Origin: Candidatus Aenigmatarchaeota archaeon
Lineage (GTDB): Archaea; Aenigmatarchaeota; Aenigmatarchaeia; QMZP01; QMZT01
Direction: 5' to 3'
DNA length: 18,047 bases
Assembly: GCA_030634615.1 (NCBI GenBank)
Contig: DAOWAL010000006.1
Coordinates: 1-18,047, forward strand
Position numbers and translations under genes: made by a program. How positions within the stretch are numbered: position 1 is the stretch's first letter; the number at the start of each line of letters is the position of its first letter. This document shows, one piece after another, positions 9,573 to 16,255 of this stretch. The notes below the pieces were generated by a model. That model was not told the DNA's origin, made no database searches, and saw only the letters and a program-made list of their open reading frames with translations.

Positions 9573-10853
9573 ATGGTCAAACTAAAACGTGAAGTAAGTC
9601 TTTGGCAGATTGTACTGACCGGTGTCGGCATAATTCTTGGTGCAGGAATTTACGTTTTAGTTGGAAAAGCGGCAGCACTATCTGGTAATGCTATTTGGCT
9701 TTCATTTCTTTTGTCAGCGCTCGTTGCTGCATTCACTGGCCTTAGCTATGCAGAACTGAGTTCAATGTTTCCAAAATCAGGTGCTGAATATGTTTACACA
9801 AAACACGCCTTTGGAAGACGTTTAGCGTTTGTTATTGGATGGTTACTTGTGATTTCAGGATTCATTTTTTCTGCAACTGTATCACTTGGTTTTGCCGGCT
9901 ACTTTGCAAAACTGTTTGGTACTCCTGTCATACTTTCTGCAGCAGCTTTGATAATTGTGCTTTCGTTTGTTATCTTTTATGGTATAAAGGAATCTGTATG
10001 GTTTGCTGTTGTATTCACGTTAATAGAAGCAGCAGGATTGTTCATTATAATAGCAATAGGACTTCCCTATTTAGGCACTGTCAATTATTTTGAGATGCCA
10101 AGCATGATTGGTGTCTTTCAGGCAGCTGCATTAATTTTCTTTGCATTCATAGGCTTTGAACAAATAACACGACTTTCAGAAGAGACAATAAATCCTAATG
10201 TAAACATACCAAAAGCACTCCTGCTTTCAATCGTGATATCAACAGTACTCTACATAATGGTTGCGATTTCAGCTGTTTCCATTCTTGATTGGCAGACTCT
10301 TGGAGCATCATCAGCCCCGCTTGCCGATGTCGCAGCAAGTGCTTTTGGACCAAACGCATTTGTCCTGCTTTCAGTAATAGCACTTTTTTCAACATCTAAT
10401 ACAGTTCTTCTGATGCTTCTTGCAACATCACGTATAATGTATGGTATAGGTCAGTCATTTTCAAAAGAAAATCTCTTTGCCAAAATTCATTCAAAAAGGA
10501 ACACACCGTGGATAGCAACACTTATCACAATGATATTTTCAATAGTATTTCTCGCATTTGGTGAAGTTGATGTTGTTGCAAACATTACAAACTTTTTGAT
10601 ATTTTTCACATTCATTGTCATAAACATTTCAGTAATCAGACTGCGTTACAAAAAATATGAAGGCAAAAGAAGTTTCAAAATTCCCATCAATATTGGCAGA
10701 TTCCCGGTTATTCCAGTACTTGGTATAATATCATGTGTTTTCCTGATGTCATACATGAGTTTTGATATAGTTATATACGCAGTGTTCATAGTGATACTAG
10801 GTTTTGTTCTGACAGAAATTCTTGAAAGAAAAGACATCAAAGCCAAGTTTTAA
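9573..10853 (+). CDS. APC-superfamily amino-acid permease
   Basis: Predicted amino-acid transporter of 426 residues with about twelve transmembrane helices. Helix 1 contains the unwound substrate-binding motif GIILGAGIYVLVG, and helix 2 is followed by the family hallmark LSYAELSSMFPKSGAEYVY. The segment IFFAFIGFEQITRLSEETINP (helix 6 and its loop) is the second diagnostic motif. The C-terminal half continues with regularly spaced hydrophobic helices and a charged tail (ILERKDIKAKF). It fits the amino acid-polyamine-organocation family; the substrate (cationic or neutral amino acid) cannot be set from sequence. It stands alone, divergent from lemA and convergent with the transporter at 10870. 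Confidence 0.92.
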   Translation: MVKLKREVSLWQIVLTGVGIILGAGIYVLVGKAAALSGNAIWLSFLLSALVAAFTGLSYAELSSMFPKSGAEYVYTKHAFGRRLAFVIGWLLVISGFIFSATVSLGFAGYFAKLFGTPVILSAAALIIVLSFVIFYGIKESVWFAVVFTLIEAAGLFIIIAIGLPYLGTVNYFEMPSMIGVFQAAALIFFAFIGFEQITRLSEETINPNVNIPKALLLSIVISTVLYIMVAISAVSILDWQTLGASSAPLADVAASAFGPNAFVLLSVIALFSTSNTVLLMLLATSRIMYGIGQSFSKENLFAKIHSKRNTPWIATLITMIFSIVFLAFGEVDVVANITNFLIFFTFIVINISVIRLRYKKYEGKRSFKIPINIGRFPVIPVLGIISCVFLMSYMSFDIVIYAVFIVILGFVLTEILERKDIKAKF

Positions 10854-10869
10854 ATCCAATAGTAGCATT

Positions 10870-11742
10870 CTACTTTACTAATGATGTGAGCCACGTTCCG
10901 ATAATAATTATGATTGTTGCCAAAAACAACATGATGTGATTTTTCCTCTTTATTATTTCTTTAAAATAGAAAATGCCGAGTAGTGGCGGGATTATGACAA
11001 CACCTATCTGTGACAAAACATATCCTTTTGCAAGCCCAATTGATGCAATTGCAATTAGGACAAGATAATTGCCAGCTGCCCACATAAACCCATTCAATAA
11101 ATTCCTGAACTTTCCAGAATAAGAAAAATTTATATTTTTTCCGAATTTTACAACAGCAATTAAAAGAGCAGTTGCAAGCATTCCTATTGAAAATGGGAAC
11201 ATCACAGCAAATGGGTCAGCTGAAAAAAACTTTACAGGAACAAACTGCGTTCCCCAGAAAACCGATGACATAATTGCAAAAACAAAACCGATTTTGAAAT
11301 TTTTGACATCGGAATTTTCCTTTGTCTTACCTACCAAAAATGCACTTATACAAACAAGTACTATCGCAGTTGATGCTATTATTATGTTTGTTAACCCTGA
11401 TGGAATTATTTCACCAAAAAACAAAATGCCCCATAAAAACGATACTATTATTTGACCAGAAACAGATAGTGGAAGAGACCTACCTATACCGATATATTTC
11501 ATTGAATAGAGAAGTGACAATGCTGCAATCGCCCAGAAAGATCCTGCTATTAGTCCCGCAATAAACGTTAACTGGTCAATTGCGATTCCCAGTGAAAAAA
11601 AGACAGTCGATGCTATCAAAAATCCACCAAACGTTATCCATATATTTTGAAATATCTGACTTGCCTTTACATTTTTTGAAAGGGCAAACATGGTTCCCCA
11701 TATTATAGAACACGTAATTGCATAGATAATTCCAATTTCCAT
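10870..11742 (-). CDS. Ten-helix DMT-superfamily transporter (GRP/EamA-like)
   Basis: Integral membrane protein of 290 residues with ten hydrophobic helices in two similar halves. The start region MEIGIIYAITCSIIWGTMFA and the mid-protein repeat KIGFVFAIMSSVFWGTQFVP mark the beginning of each half and are typical of drug/metabolite transporters, especially the sugar-uptake GRP branch (GlcU/RhaT-like). The frame is open to an ATG at 11793, but GGAG at 11754-11751, eight bases before the ATG at 11742, and the start of the first helix there favour the shorter form. The substrate is unknown; a sugar or metabolite is only a family-level guess. Confidence 0.85.
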   Translation of the reverse strand: MEIGIIYAITCSIIWGTMFALSKNVKASQIFQNIWITFGGFLIASTVFFSLGIAIDQLTFIAGLIAGSFWAIAALSLLYSMKYIGIGRSLPLSVSGQIIVSFLWGILFFGEIIPSGLTNIIIASTAIVLVCISAFLVGKTKENSDVKNFKIGFVFAIMSSVFWGTQFVPVKFFSADPFAVMFPFSIGMLATALLIAVVKFGKNINFSYSGKFRNLLNGFMWAAGNYLVLIAIASIGLAKGYVLSQIGVVIIPPLLGIFYFKEIIKRKNHIMLFLATIIIIIGTWLTSLVK

Positions 11743-11813
11743 TCCAACCACTCCAGTACAATTTAAATACAAATTTAATACTATTAAGTTCATAGAAATA
11801 ATGGGTTATTCTT

Positions 11814-12422
11814 ATGGGATGTGCGAATTACTTCAAATTTCACCCCGATGCTACGGTACATGATTACATGAAAAGGTTCAAGGTGGATTCATATGAAAAA
11901 GCTGTTGATGAAATAAAGTCACTTGGTCTTGATAGTGAAACCGAGACAAAGATTTTAATGAACTCTCATCCTGATATAATTCAGCAGTCGGATGGATATA
12001 ATCCACTAAATCCAGTTTCTGAAAACACAGTAAACAGCAAAGTTGAGAAATACGAAAACAACGAACAGGATGCTGAAGCGGATAACAAAATTCATGGATT
12101 ATATGTAAACAAGATTCAGAAAATTCTGAATAAAATATACGACGATTCTGATATCGATGAAAACGAAAGAAATGACATGATAGATGTTCTTTATGGGCAA
12201 TTAAAAGAACTAACTTTCTACAAAGATTCAAAAAAAGAAAGCGAAGATGACGAGTCTGAAGAAGAGATCACAACAGAAGAAAAACTAAAGCGCATAAAGC
12301 AGATGGTAGATGAAATGAAAAAATCAAATAAGGCGCTAATGGAACTACCAGAATTCAATGATTCAAATATTTTTGAAAGCCAGTTAATTGATCTTGAACA
12401 GTTCGATTTTCTCAATAAATGA
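11814..12422 (+). CDS. Unrecognised acidic, coiled-coil-rich protein
   Basis: I do not recognise this 202-residue protein. It has no signal peptide or membrane helix. The first 45 residues look like a small folded unit (DATVHDYMKRFKVDSYEKAV then DEIKSLGLDS). A polar region follows, then a highly charged helical stretch (about 95-180) rich in E, D and K with a run DDESEEEITTEEKLKRIKQM. The C-terminus is acidic and ends with aromatic residues (LEQFDFLNK). Codon and base usage look like the neighbours, and the frame is uninterrupted, so the gene is probably real. A TATA-like TTTAAATA lies at 11763-11770, about 45 bases upstream. The next gene begins 40 bases later behind its own TATA element. 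Confidence 0.7.
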   Translation: MGCANYFKFHPDATVHDYMKRFKVDSYEKAVDEIKSLGLDSETETKILMNSHPDIIQQSDGYNPLNPVSENTVNSKVEKYENNEQDAEADNKIHGLYVNKIQKILNKIYDDSDIDENERNDMIDVLYGQLKELTFYKDSKKESEDDESEEEITTEEKLKRIKQMVDEMKKSNKALMELPEFNDSNIFESQLIDLEQFDFLNK

Positions 12423-12426
12423 ACCG

Positions 12427-12457
12427 ATATGTTTATAAGTACTAAAATCGAACATAT
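12427..12457 (+). promoter_or_regulatory. TATA box flanked by inverted half-sites (candidate operator)
   Basis: ATATGTT (12427-12433) and AACATAT (12451-12457) are exact inverted copies with centres 24 bases apart, and TTTATAAG (12432-12439) lies between and partly inside them. The downstream ATG at 12463 is 24-31 bases from the TATA box, so the mRNA is probably leaderless. A protein bound across both half-sites would block the promoter. The downstream gene itself encodes a winged-helix domain, which makes self-repression an attractive guess. Confidence 0.45.
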
Positions 12458-12462
12458 GTGTT

Positions 12463-13050
12463 ATGAAGAAACCGGACGGTTCTAAAAAAGAACAATTGTT
12501 CGATAAAATGACCAGTGAGCAGAAGATAGCCAGTATTCTCTATTTATATCCTGACAAAGATTTCACACTTTCTGCAATGGCAGCTGCAGCAGGCGTTTCA
12601 AAGAGTAGATCAAGCGATATCATAAATGAAATGAAAGAATCCGAATTTATTAAACTTGAAAAAATCGGAAAAAAAGTATGGTTGATAAGAGCAAACACGG
12701 AAAATCTTGATTTTATCAAATGGAAAATTTTTCATAATCTGAACGCTATATATACCAACAATGTTATGGAGTTTCTCAATCAACAATACAAAAACAATAA
12801 AGCGATAATTCTTTTCGGTAGTTTCAGGTGGGGAGAGGATGGCAAGGATTCTGATATAGATATAGCTGTTGAGGTCGCGGAAGATATCGGATACGATGTT
12901 CACAATTTTCCGGCCCTAAAAGAAATAGAGACAGCGCTTAACCGAAAAATACAAATTCACGTTTTCAACAGGAAAAGCGTGGATTTGAACATGTTCAACA
13001 ACATAGCAAACGGCATAGTTCTTAGCGGATTTTTGGAGGTAAACAGATGA
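12463..13050 (+). CDS. Winged-helix plus MNT-type nucleotidyltransferase domain protein
   Basis: 195-residue, two-domain protein, probably the antitoxin-like partner of a HEPN/MNT pair. Residues about 20-78 form a winged helix-turn-helix (TLSAMAAAAGVSKSRSSDII, then the wing FIKLEKIGKKVWLIRAN). Residues about 100-190 form a minimal nucleotidyltransferase with LFGSFRWGEDGKDSDIDIAV: Gly119-Ser120 and the metal-binding pair Asp131/Asp133. Where the third carboxylate is often found the sequence reads KIQIHVF, with His166, so activity is uncertain. In known pairs the MNT protein can add AMP to the HEPN toxin; that is family knowledge, not shown here. It overlaps the HEPN gene as ATGA. Confidence 0.82.
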   Translation: MKKPDGSKKEQLFDKMTSEQKIASILYLYPDKDFTLSAMAAAAGVSKSRSSDIINEMKESEFIKLEKIGKKVWLIRANTENLDFIKWKIFHNLNAIYTNNVMEFLNQQYKNNKAIILFGSFRWGEDGKDSDIDIAVEVAEDIGYDVHNFPALKEIETALNRKIQIHVFNRKSVDLNMFNNIANGIVLSGFLEVNR

Positions 13051-13478
13051 ACGAATCAAAAATATCGCGGTTTTTGGTGGAAGGAAAACTAAAAGAGCGA
13101 AATATTGATATTCCGAGAATAAAATCCATATTGAAATCCGCAACTGATAATACAAATGTTGTCAAAAAAATACCAATAACAAAAGAAAGTGCGACTTTGG
13201 TTTTCAGAGAATTTTATGAAGGTATAAGACAGTTGGGCGATGCCAAATGGTGGTCTCTTGGATACGAACCAAGAGCTAGTCATGAAGTCAGTATGGAGAT
13301 TCTCATGGACATGAAAATAAAAGACAGCGTCAAGCTGCACAAATTGGATTGGTTCAGAAAGATAAGGAATAATGCAAACTATCGGGGATATAAGGTAAGT
13401 GAGGAGCAGGCGCGCGAAATTTCCGATTTCTGGAATTCCTGTTCAAAAGAAATAATTGAAAATATACGAAAAACATAA
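13047..13478 (+). CDS. HEPN-domain protein, partner of the MNT gene
   Basis: 143-residue, all-helical protein read as a HEPN domain. The order FREFYEGIRQLGDAKWWSLG, a His/Glu-containing middle (ASHEVSMEIL), RKIRNNANYRGY and EEQAREISDFWNSCSKEI follows the HEPN pattern. In RNase-type HEPN proteins the active site is R-x4-6-H. Here Arg107-Asn108 is followed by Tyr112, giving R-x4-Y, a form common in the nucleotidyltransferase-linked HEPN subgroup, so RNase activity is doubtful. A strong GGAGGT at 13035-13040 sits six bases before the ATG, and the start overlaps the MNT stop. It ends one base from the 3' end of the convergent tRNA-Cys. Confidence 0.78.
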   Translation: MNESKISRFLVEGKLKERNIDIPRIKSILKSATDNTNVVKKIPITKESATLVFREFYEGIRQLGDAKWWSLGYEPRASHEVSMEILMDMKIKDSVKLHKLDWFRKIRNNANYRGYKVSEEQAREISDFWNSCSKEIIENIRKT

Positions 13479-13514
13479 AAGCGGAGGGAGGGAGTCGAAC
13501 CCCCTTATGCCGGT

Positions 13515-13559
13515 ATCAGCAAGTCATGGGACATCATAACGACATCCTCATAATACCGT
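13515..13559 (-). other. tRNA intron 2, position 37/38, 45 nt
   Basis: Lies at the canonical site, after G37 of CUGCAG. The anticodon stem GCCGG/CCGGC forms the outer helix. Bulges AGA (13561-13559) and AUA (13516-13514) flank a central helix CUGC/GCUG with one U-U mismatch, so this is a relaxed bulge-helix-bulge. The intron folds on itself: GGAUGUC-GUUAU-GAUGUCC, extended by UUAUG/CAUGA beyond one bulged A. The exact cut could be shifted by a base. Confidence 0.72.
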
Positions 13560-13587
13560 CTGCAGCCGGCCACATGGCCGTTTTGTT

Positions 13588-13618
13588 TTGGAGGCAAATC
13601 AGATAATTCTGATAAGCT
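13588..13618 (-). other. tRNA intron 1, position 8/9, 31 nt, with bulge-helix-bulge
   Basis: The junction has the strict archaeal splicing fold. GGAG of the acceptor 5' strand (13624-13621) pairs with CUCC in the intron (13593-13590), a four-base-pair central helix. It is flanked by three-base bulges GUA (13620-13618) and AAA (13589-13587). Cutting after the second base of each bulge joins U8 to A9 and gives exactly the expected mature sequence. Inside, GC/GC and AUCAGA-AUUA-UCUGAU form the intron hairpin. Confidence 0.82.
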
Positions 13619-13657
13619 ACCTCCGCATACGCTCCGCGTGTAAGAATTAATTAAATA

Positions 13658-13669
13658 TTATATATTAAA
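13658..13669 (-). promoter_or_regulatory. Putative TATA promoter of tRNA-Cys
   Basis: TTTAATATATAA on the minus strand lies about 32-43 bases before the first tRNA base. Normal spacing would start transcription near 13638 and leave a leader of about a dozen bases for RNase P to remove. That leader contains GCGGAG once more (13637-13632), a partial copy of the acceptor strand. Confidence 0.45.
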
Positions 13670-13675
13670 CCTTTT

Positions 13676-14002
13676 TCATTTTTTTGCCAGCAGGAAAACA
13701 CCAACAATTACAAGAATCAGACCAATATCCTTAATAGGTCCTATGGTTTCTCCAAGGAAAAACACAGCCATTAATATTGGAATTATTATGTCAAAGCCCA
13801 TCATTATAGGCATCACGACTGAAACTTCCCCACCATGAAGAGCTTTTTGGAAAAGGAAAAACCCAGTTGCACCAAATACTAGTATTAACCACGCGACTGG
13901 ATTAAATGCCATCAAAATCAATGACATTATATCCATCGGTATTCCACCCAGAACAGCTCTCATTAAAAATGAAGCCAGACCTATGAAAACGCCTCCGAGC
14001 AC
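13676..14002 (-). CDS. DMT-type transporter, C-terminal half (separate gene or frameshifted part)
   Basis: Encodes four hydrophobic helices: LGGVFIGLASFLMRAVLGG, NPVAWLILVFGATGFFLFQK, VSVVMPIMMGFDIIIPILM and IGLILVIVGVFLLAKK. This layout mirrors the four helices of the gene just upstream (14017-14355), which stops 14 bases before this putative GTG start (14002-14000). The frame is open farther upstream, but that part only shadows the upstream gene. There is no good ATG before the first helix, which fits either a GTG start (GAGG lies too close at 14007, AGGG at about 14017-14014) or a single protein broken by a -1 frameshift near 14019. Family DMT/EamA; substrate unknown. Confidence 0.6.
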   Translation of the reverse strand: MLGGVFIGLASFLMRAVLGGIPMDIMSLILMAFNPVAWLILVFGATGFFLFQKALHGGEVSVVMPIMMGFDIIIPILMAVFFLGETIGPIKDIGLILVIVGVFLLAKK

Positions 14003-14016
14003 TGCCTCAAAATCCC

Positions 14017-14355
14017 TTAAGATACTGAGACGAGTACTATTCCTAATATTACTAAAAATATTGCCATCCATTGTCTTAACACCAATTTTTCCTTGAATAA
14101 GGTTACTCCTGCTATGAAATGTATCAATAATGATATCGAAAGTATGGGCTGAGTTACTACTAAATCTGTCATTGTAAGAGCTGTCATGTAGAATAAAACA
14201 CCAGTCAGGCCAATGATAATCGAAAGTATCCAAACTTTGTGTTTTATAATCTGCCTGATATGGAACACGTCAAAAACTTCCATTGAATATTTTTGTACTA
14301 CTGCCGACATTCCATAACATATTGCCGCTATCACTGCAAGAAGTATACCGAGCAT
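14017..14355 (-). CDS. DMT-type transporter, N-terminal half
   Basis: 112 residues with four membrane helices: GILLAVIAAICYGMSAVVQK, WILSIIIGLTGVLFYMTALT, VVTQPILSISLLIHFIAGVT and WMAIFLVILGIVLVSVS. The pattern, with QP in helix 3 followed by KEKL and a C-terminal VILGIVLVSVS, is the usual half-unit of drug/metabolite transporters. It ends at TAA immediately after the fourth helix, and a matching second half follows in the -1 frame. Either this is a pair of SMR-sized subunits that form a heterodimer, or one gene of about 220 codons carries a frameshift (real or a sequencing error). AT-rich sequence about 30 bases upstream (ATATTTAATC) and no Shine-Dalgarno sequence suggest a leaderless start. 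Confidence 0.7.
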   Translation of the reverse strand: MLGILLAVIAAICYGMSAVVQKYSMEVFDVFHIRQIIKHKVWILSIIIGLTGVLFYMTALTMTDLVVTQPILSISLLIHFIAGVTLFKEKLVLRQWMAIFLVILGIVLVSVS

Positions 14356-14402
14356 TAGTATAGTTATGTCACAACACGATTAAATATCTTGGAAATGCGA
14401 TT

Positions 14403-14702
14403 CTATCTGGATTTTACATATTCTATAATTTGTTGCAATTCAATATTTTTCACGTTTTCTACATCTAATTCATCGGAGAAGTATTTTGTCATATTGTTCA
14501 CTTGTTTTTCGGTGTCACCGGGAAGTAAATTACCTAAAATAAAAACCAGTTCCATCAAGTCCATATGTTCTTCGAAACCATAATCTCCGAGTAGTTTACC
14601 TTCATGGTAATAATCCAAACGAAAATTCTCACGTTCCTCTAAAAAAAGATTCAGTGCCATGTTCGTAAGTTGAATTGGGTTGTAGACTGTTTTACCGTCC
14701 AT
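14403..14702 (-). CDS. Small unrecognised acidic protein
   Basis: 99 residues that I do not recognise. No signal peptide or membrane helix. It starts MDGKTVYNPIQLTNMALNLF, is acidic in the middle (YHEGKLLGDYGFEEHMDLME) and ends with a helical stretch (VKNIELQQIIEYVKSR). The mixture of hydrophobic and charged residues looks like a small folded soluble domain, and no overlapping frame is better. TTTTAAAA about 21-28 bases before the ATG suits a leaderless transcript. It lies alone between the split transporter and proS. Confidence 0.6.
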   Translation of the reverse strand: MDGKTVYNPIQLTNMALNLFLEERENFRLDYYHEGKLLGDYGFEEHMDLMELVFILGNLLPGDTEKQVNNMTKYFSDELDVENVKNIELQQIIEYVKSR

Positions 14703-14794
14703 AATATAAAATTGGCAAAAAGTTTTAAAAGAGATAGTTATACTGTGAGTGTTCTTCAGCCTTCATCTTAAAAGCAAGTGTTGTTCATAAAAAA

Positions 14795-16246
14795 CTAGTA
14801 TGCCTTTGCAAAGTAAACAACTGTTTTTGATTCAGTACTACAACCAACACATTTTCCTTTTGTTTTCGCGTTTTCGTTCTCTATACATCTGATTGTTGCC
14901 GATGTTTTATCCTTTATTTTTTCTTCACATTTCCCATTGCCACACCAATAGGTTCTGACCATTTTCCCGTCCTTGATTAGTTTTTCAAATTGTTGCATAT
15001 CTTTTACGTTTTTGGTATTGTCCTTTAGGAATTTTCCCGCCCTTTCAAACATGTTATTGTGGATAAGATCAAGTGTTTTTTCAATTACCTTTTCAATGCC
15101 TTTGATTTTTACTGGTTTCTTTTCGCCATTGTCCCTTCTTACCAACACTACTTGTTTTTTCTCAATATCTTTTGGACCTATTTCTAAACGTATTGGCACA
15201 CCCTTCATTTCCCATTCATTGAATTTCCAACCTGGTGAATAAGAGTCGCGGTCGTCAACATGTATCTCAAAGTCATCGTCGAGTGATTCCTTTAATTTAT
15301 TTACCTCTTTGAGAACTGCTTTTTTGTTGTCGTTTTTGAAAATTGGAACTATGACTACATGTATTGGTGCAATTCTTGGTGGAAGTATGAGTCCCTTGTC
15401 ATCACCATGTACCATTGTGACAGCTCCGACAAGTCGTGTTGATATGCCCCATGATGTCTGGAAAACCGGCTTTTCCTGCTTGTCTTTGTCCTGGAAACTT
15501 ATCCCAAAAACCTTGGCAAAATGCTGCCCGAGATTATGGGATGTTCCCATCTGTAAAGCCTTTCCATCAGGCATTAGAGCTTCAAGTGCAATTGTGTAAA
15601 GAGCTCCGGGGAATGTTTCACTTTTCGATTTCTTTCCCATAATTACAGGAATGGCTAATTGAGTTTCCATAAGTTCTTTGTATTGATTTGCTCTGAGCTC
15701 TGCTTCTTCTGTTGCATCTTCTAAACTAACATGAGCTGTGTGACCTTCCTGCCACAAAAATTCACGTGTTCTCAGGAATAATCGTGTTGCCTTAACTTCC
15801 CATCTAACTATGTTGCACCACTGATTTAATCTTAGTGGAAGATCTCTCCATGAACGGATCCACTTTGAATAAGTGTCATACATTATTGTTTCCGATGTTG
15901 GACGAAGTGCATATTTCTCTTCCTTTTCGTCCTTTCTTTCTATCCATGCAACTTCAGGAACAAAACCTTCAAAATGTTCTGCTTCTTTTTTGAGCAGACT
16001 TTCAGGTATGAAAAGTGGGAAATAAACATTCTGTACGCCTGTTTTTTTGATTTTCTTATCAAACCATGATTTTATGTTTTCCCACAACGAATAACCATAA
16101 GGTTTTACAATCATGCAGCCGCTTATTGGAGCATAGTCTGCAAGACCCGCTTTTTGGACTAACTGGTTGTACCATTCGGAAAAATCCTCTGACTTACCAA
16201 CAGTGAGTTTTTCCGTATTTTCCTTTGTATTGTTTTTATCCGACAT
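14795..16246 (-). CDS. proS: Prolyl-tRNA synthetase, archaeal/eukaryotic type
   Basis: Charges tRNA-Pro with proline using ATP, in the cytoplasm. The 483 residues have the class II core: the N-terminal FSEWYNQLVQKAGLADYAPI, the proline/ATP site RPTSE (115-119), motif 2 with RWEVKATRLFLRTREFLWQE (about 148-167), and motif 3 around HGDDKGLILPPRIAP. An anticodon-binding domain follows (VVIVPIFKNDN onward). The C-terminal zinc domain has Cys435-x4-Cys440 and Cys466-x2-Cys469 and ends in Tyr, all features of the archaeal/eukaryotic type without the bacterial editing insert. GGTGA (16256-16252) spaced five bases selects the ATG at 16246; the in-frame GTG at 16255 lies inside that site. T6 directly after the stop is a likely terminator. 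Confidence 0.96.
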   Translation of the reverse strand: MSDKNNTKENTEKLTVGKSEDFSEWYNQLVQKAGLADYAPISGCMIVKPYGYSLWENIKSWFDKKIKKTGVQNVYFPLFIPESLLKKEAEHFEGFVPEVAWIERKDEKEEKYALRPTSETIMYDTYSKWIRSWRDLPLRLNQWCNIVRWEVKATRLFLRTREFLWQEGHTAHVSLEDATEEAELRANQYKELMETQLAIPVIMGKKSKSETFPGALYTIALEALMPDGKALQMGTSHNLGQHFAKVFGISFQDKDKQEKPVFQTSWGISTRLVGAVTMVHGDDKGLILPPRIAPIHVVIVPIFKNDNKKAVLKEVNKLKESLDDDFEIHVDDRDSYSPGWKFNEWEMKGVPIRLEIGPKDIEKKQVVLVRRDNGEKKPVKIKGIEKVIEKTLDLIHNNMFERAGKFLKDNTKNVKDMQQFEKLIKDGKMVRTYWCGNGKCEEKIKDKTSATIRCIENENAKTKGKCVGCSTESKTVVYFAKAY

Positions 16247-16255
16247 TCTTGTCAC

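Larger units (their letters stand above)
13480..13626 (-). tRNA. tRNA-Cys (anticodon GCA) with two introns
   Basis: The 147-base span yields a 71-nt mature tRNA after removal of two introns. Parts, 5' to 3' on the minus strand: acceptor GCGGAGG (13626-13620), U8 (13619), intron 1, A9 (13587), D-arm ACAAAACGGCCAUGU (13586-13572), G26, anticodon stem GCCGG (13570-13566), CUGCAG with anticodon GCA at 13563-13561, intron 2, A38 (13514), CCGGC (13513-13509), variable AUAA, T-stem GGGGG, T-loop UUCGACU, CCCUC, acceptor CCUCCGC (13487-13481), discriminator U73 (13480). Acceptor, anticodon and T stems pair fully (one G-U). U73 and the loop CUGCAGA are tRNA-Cys hallmarks. CCA is not encoded. A T-rich tract (TTTTATGTTTTT) follows as likely terminator. 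Confidence 0.88.

Noticed and set aside
11743..11793. Extended start of the DMT/GRP transporter.
   Set aside because: The added residues lie before the natural first helix and contain the GGAG site that serves the ATG at 11742.
13504..13625. An open frame on the minus strand through the tRNA region, ending with TAA just before the T-arm, which recalls a tmRNA tag frame.
   Set aside because: There is no start codon in frame, no tmRNA 5' signature, and archaea do not use tmRNA. The tRNA-Cys with two introns explains every segment.
14003..14233. Upstream part of the frame of the C-terminal transporter half (open from 14233).
   Set aside because: It lies opposite in phase to the well-formed N-terminal half and reads polar, Ser/His-rich sequence without helices, so it is a shadow frame.
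14703..14794. Possible C/D-box RNA between the small unknown gene and proS (GATGAAGGCTGA on the minus strand).
   Set aside because: The C-like box is imperfect and the CTGA follows too closely for a guide region; a T-rich terminator after proS is sufficient.
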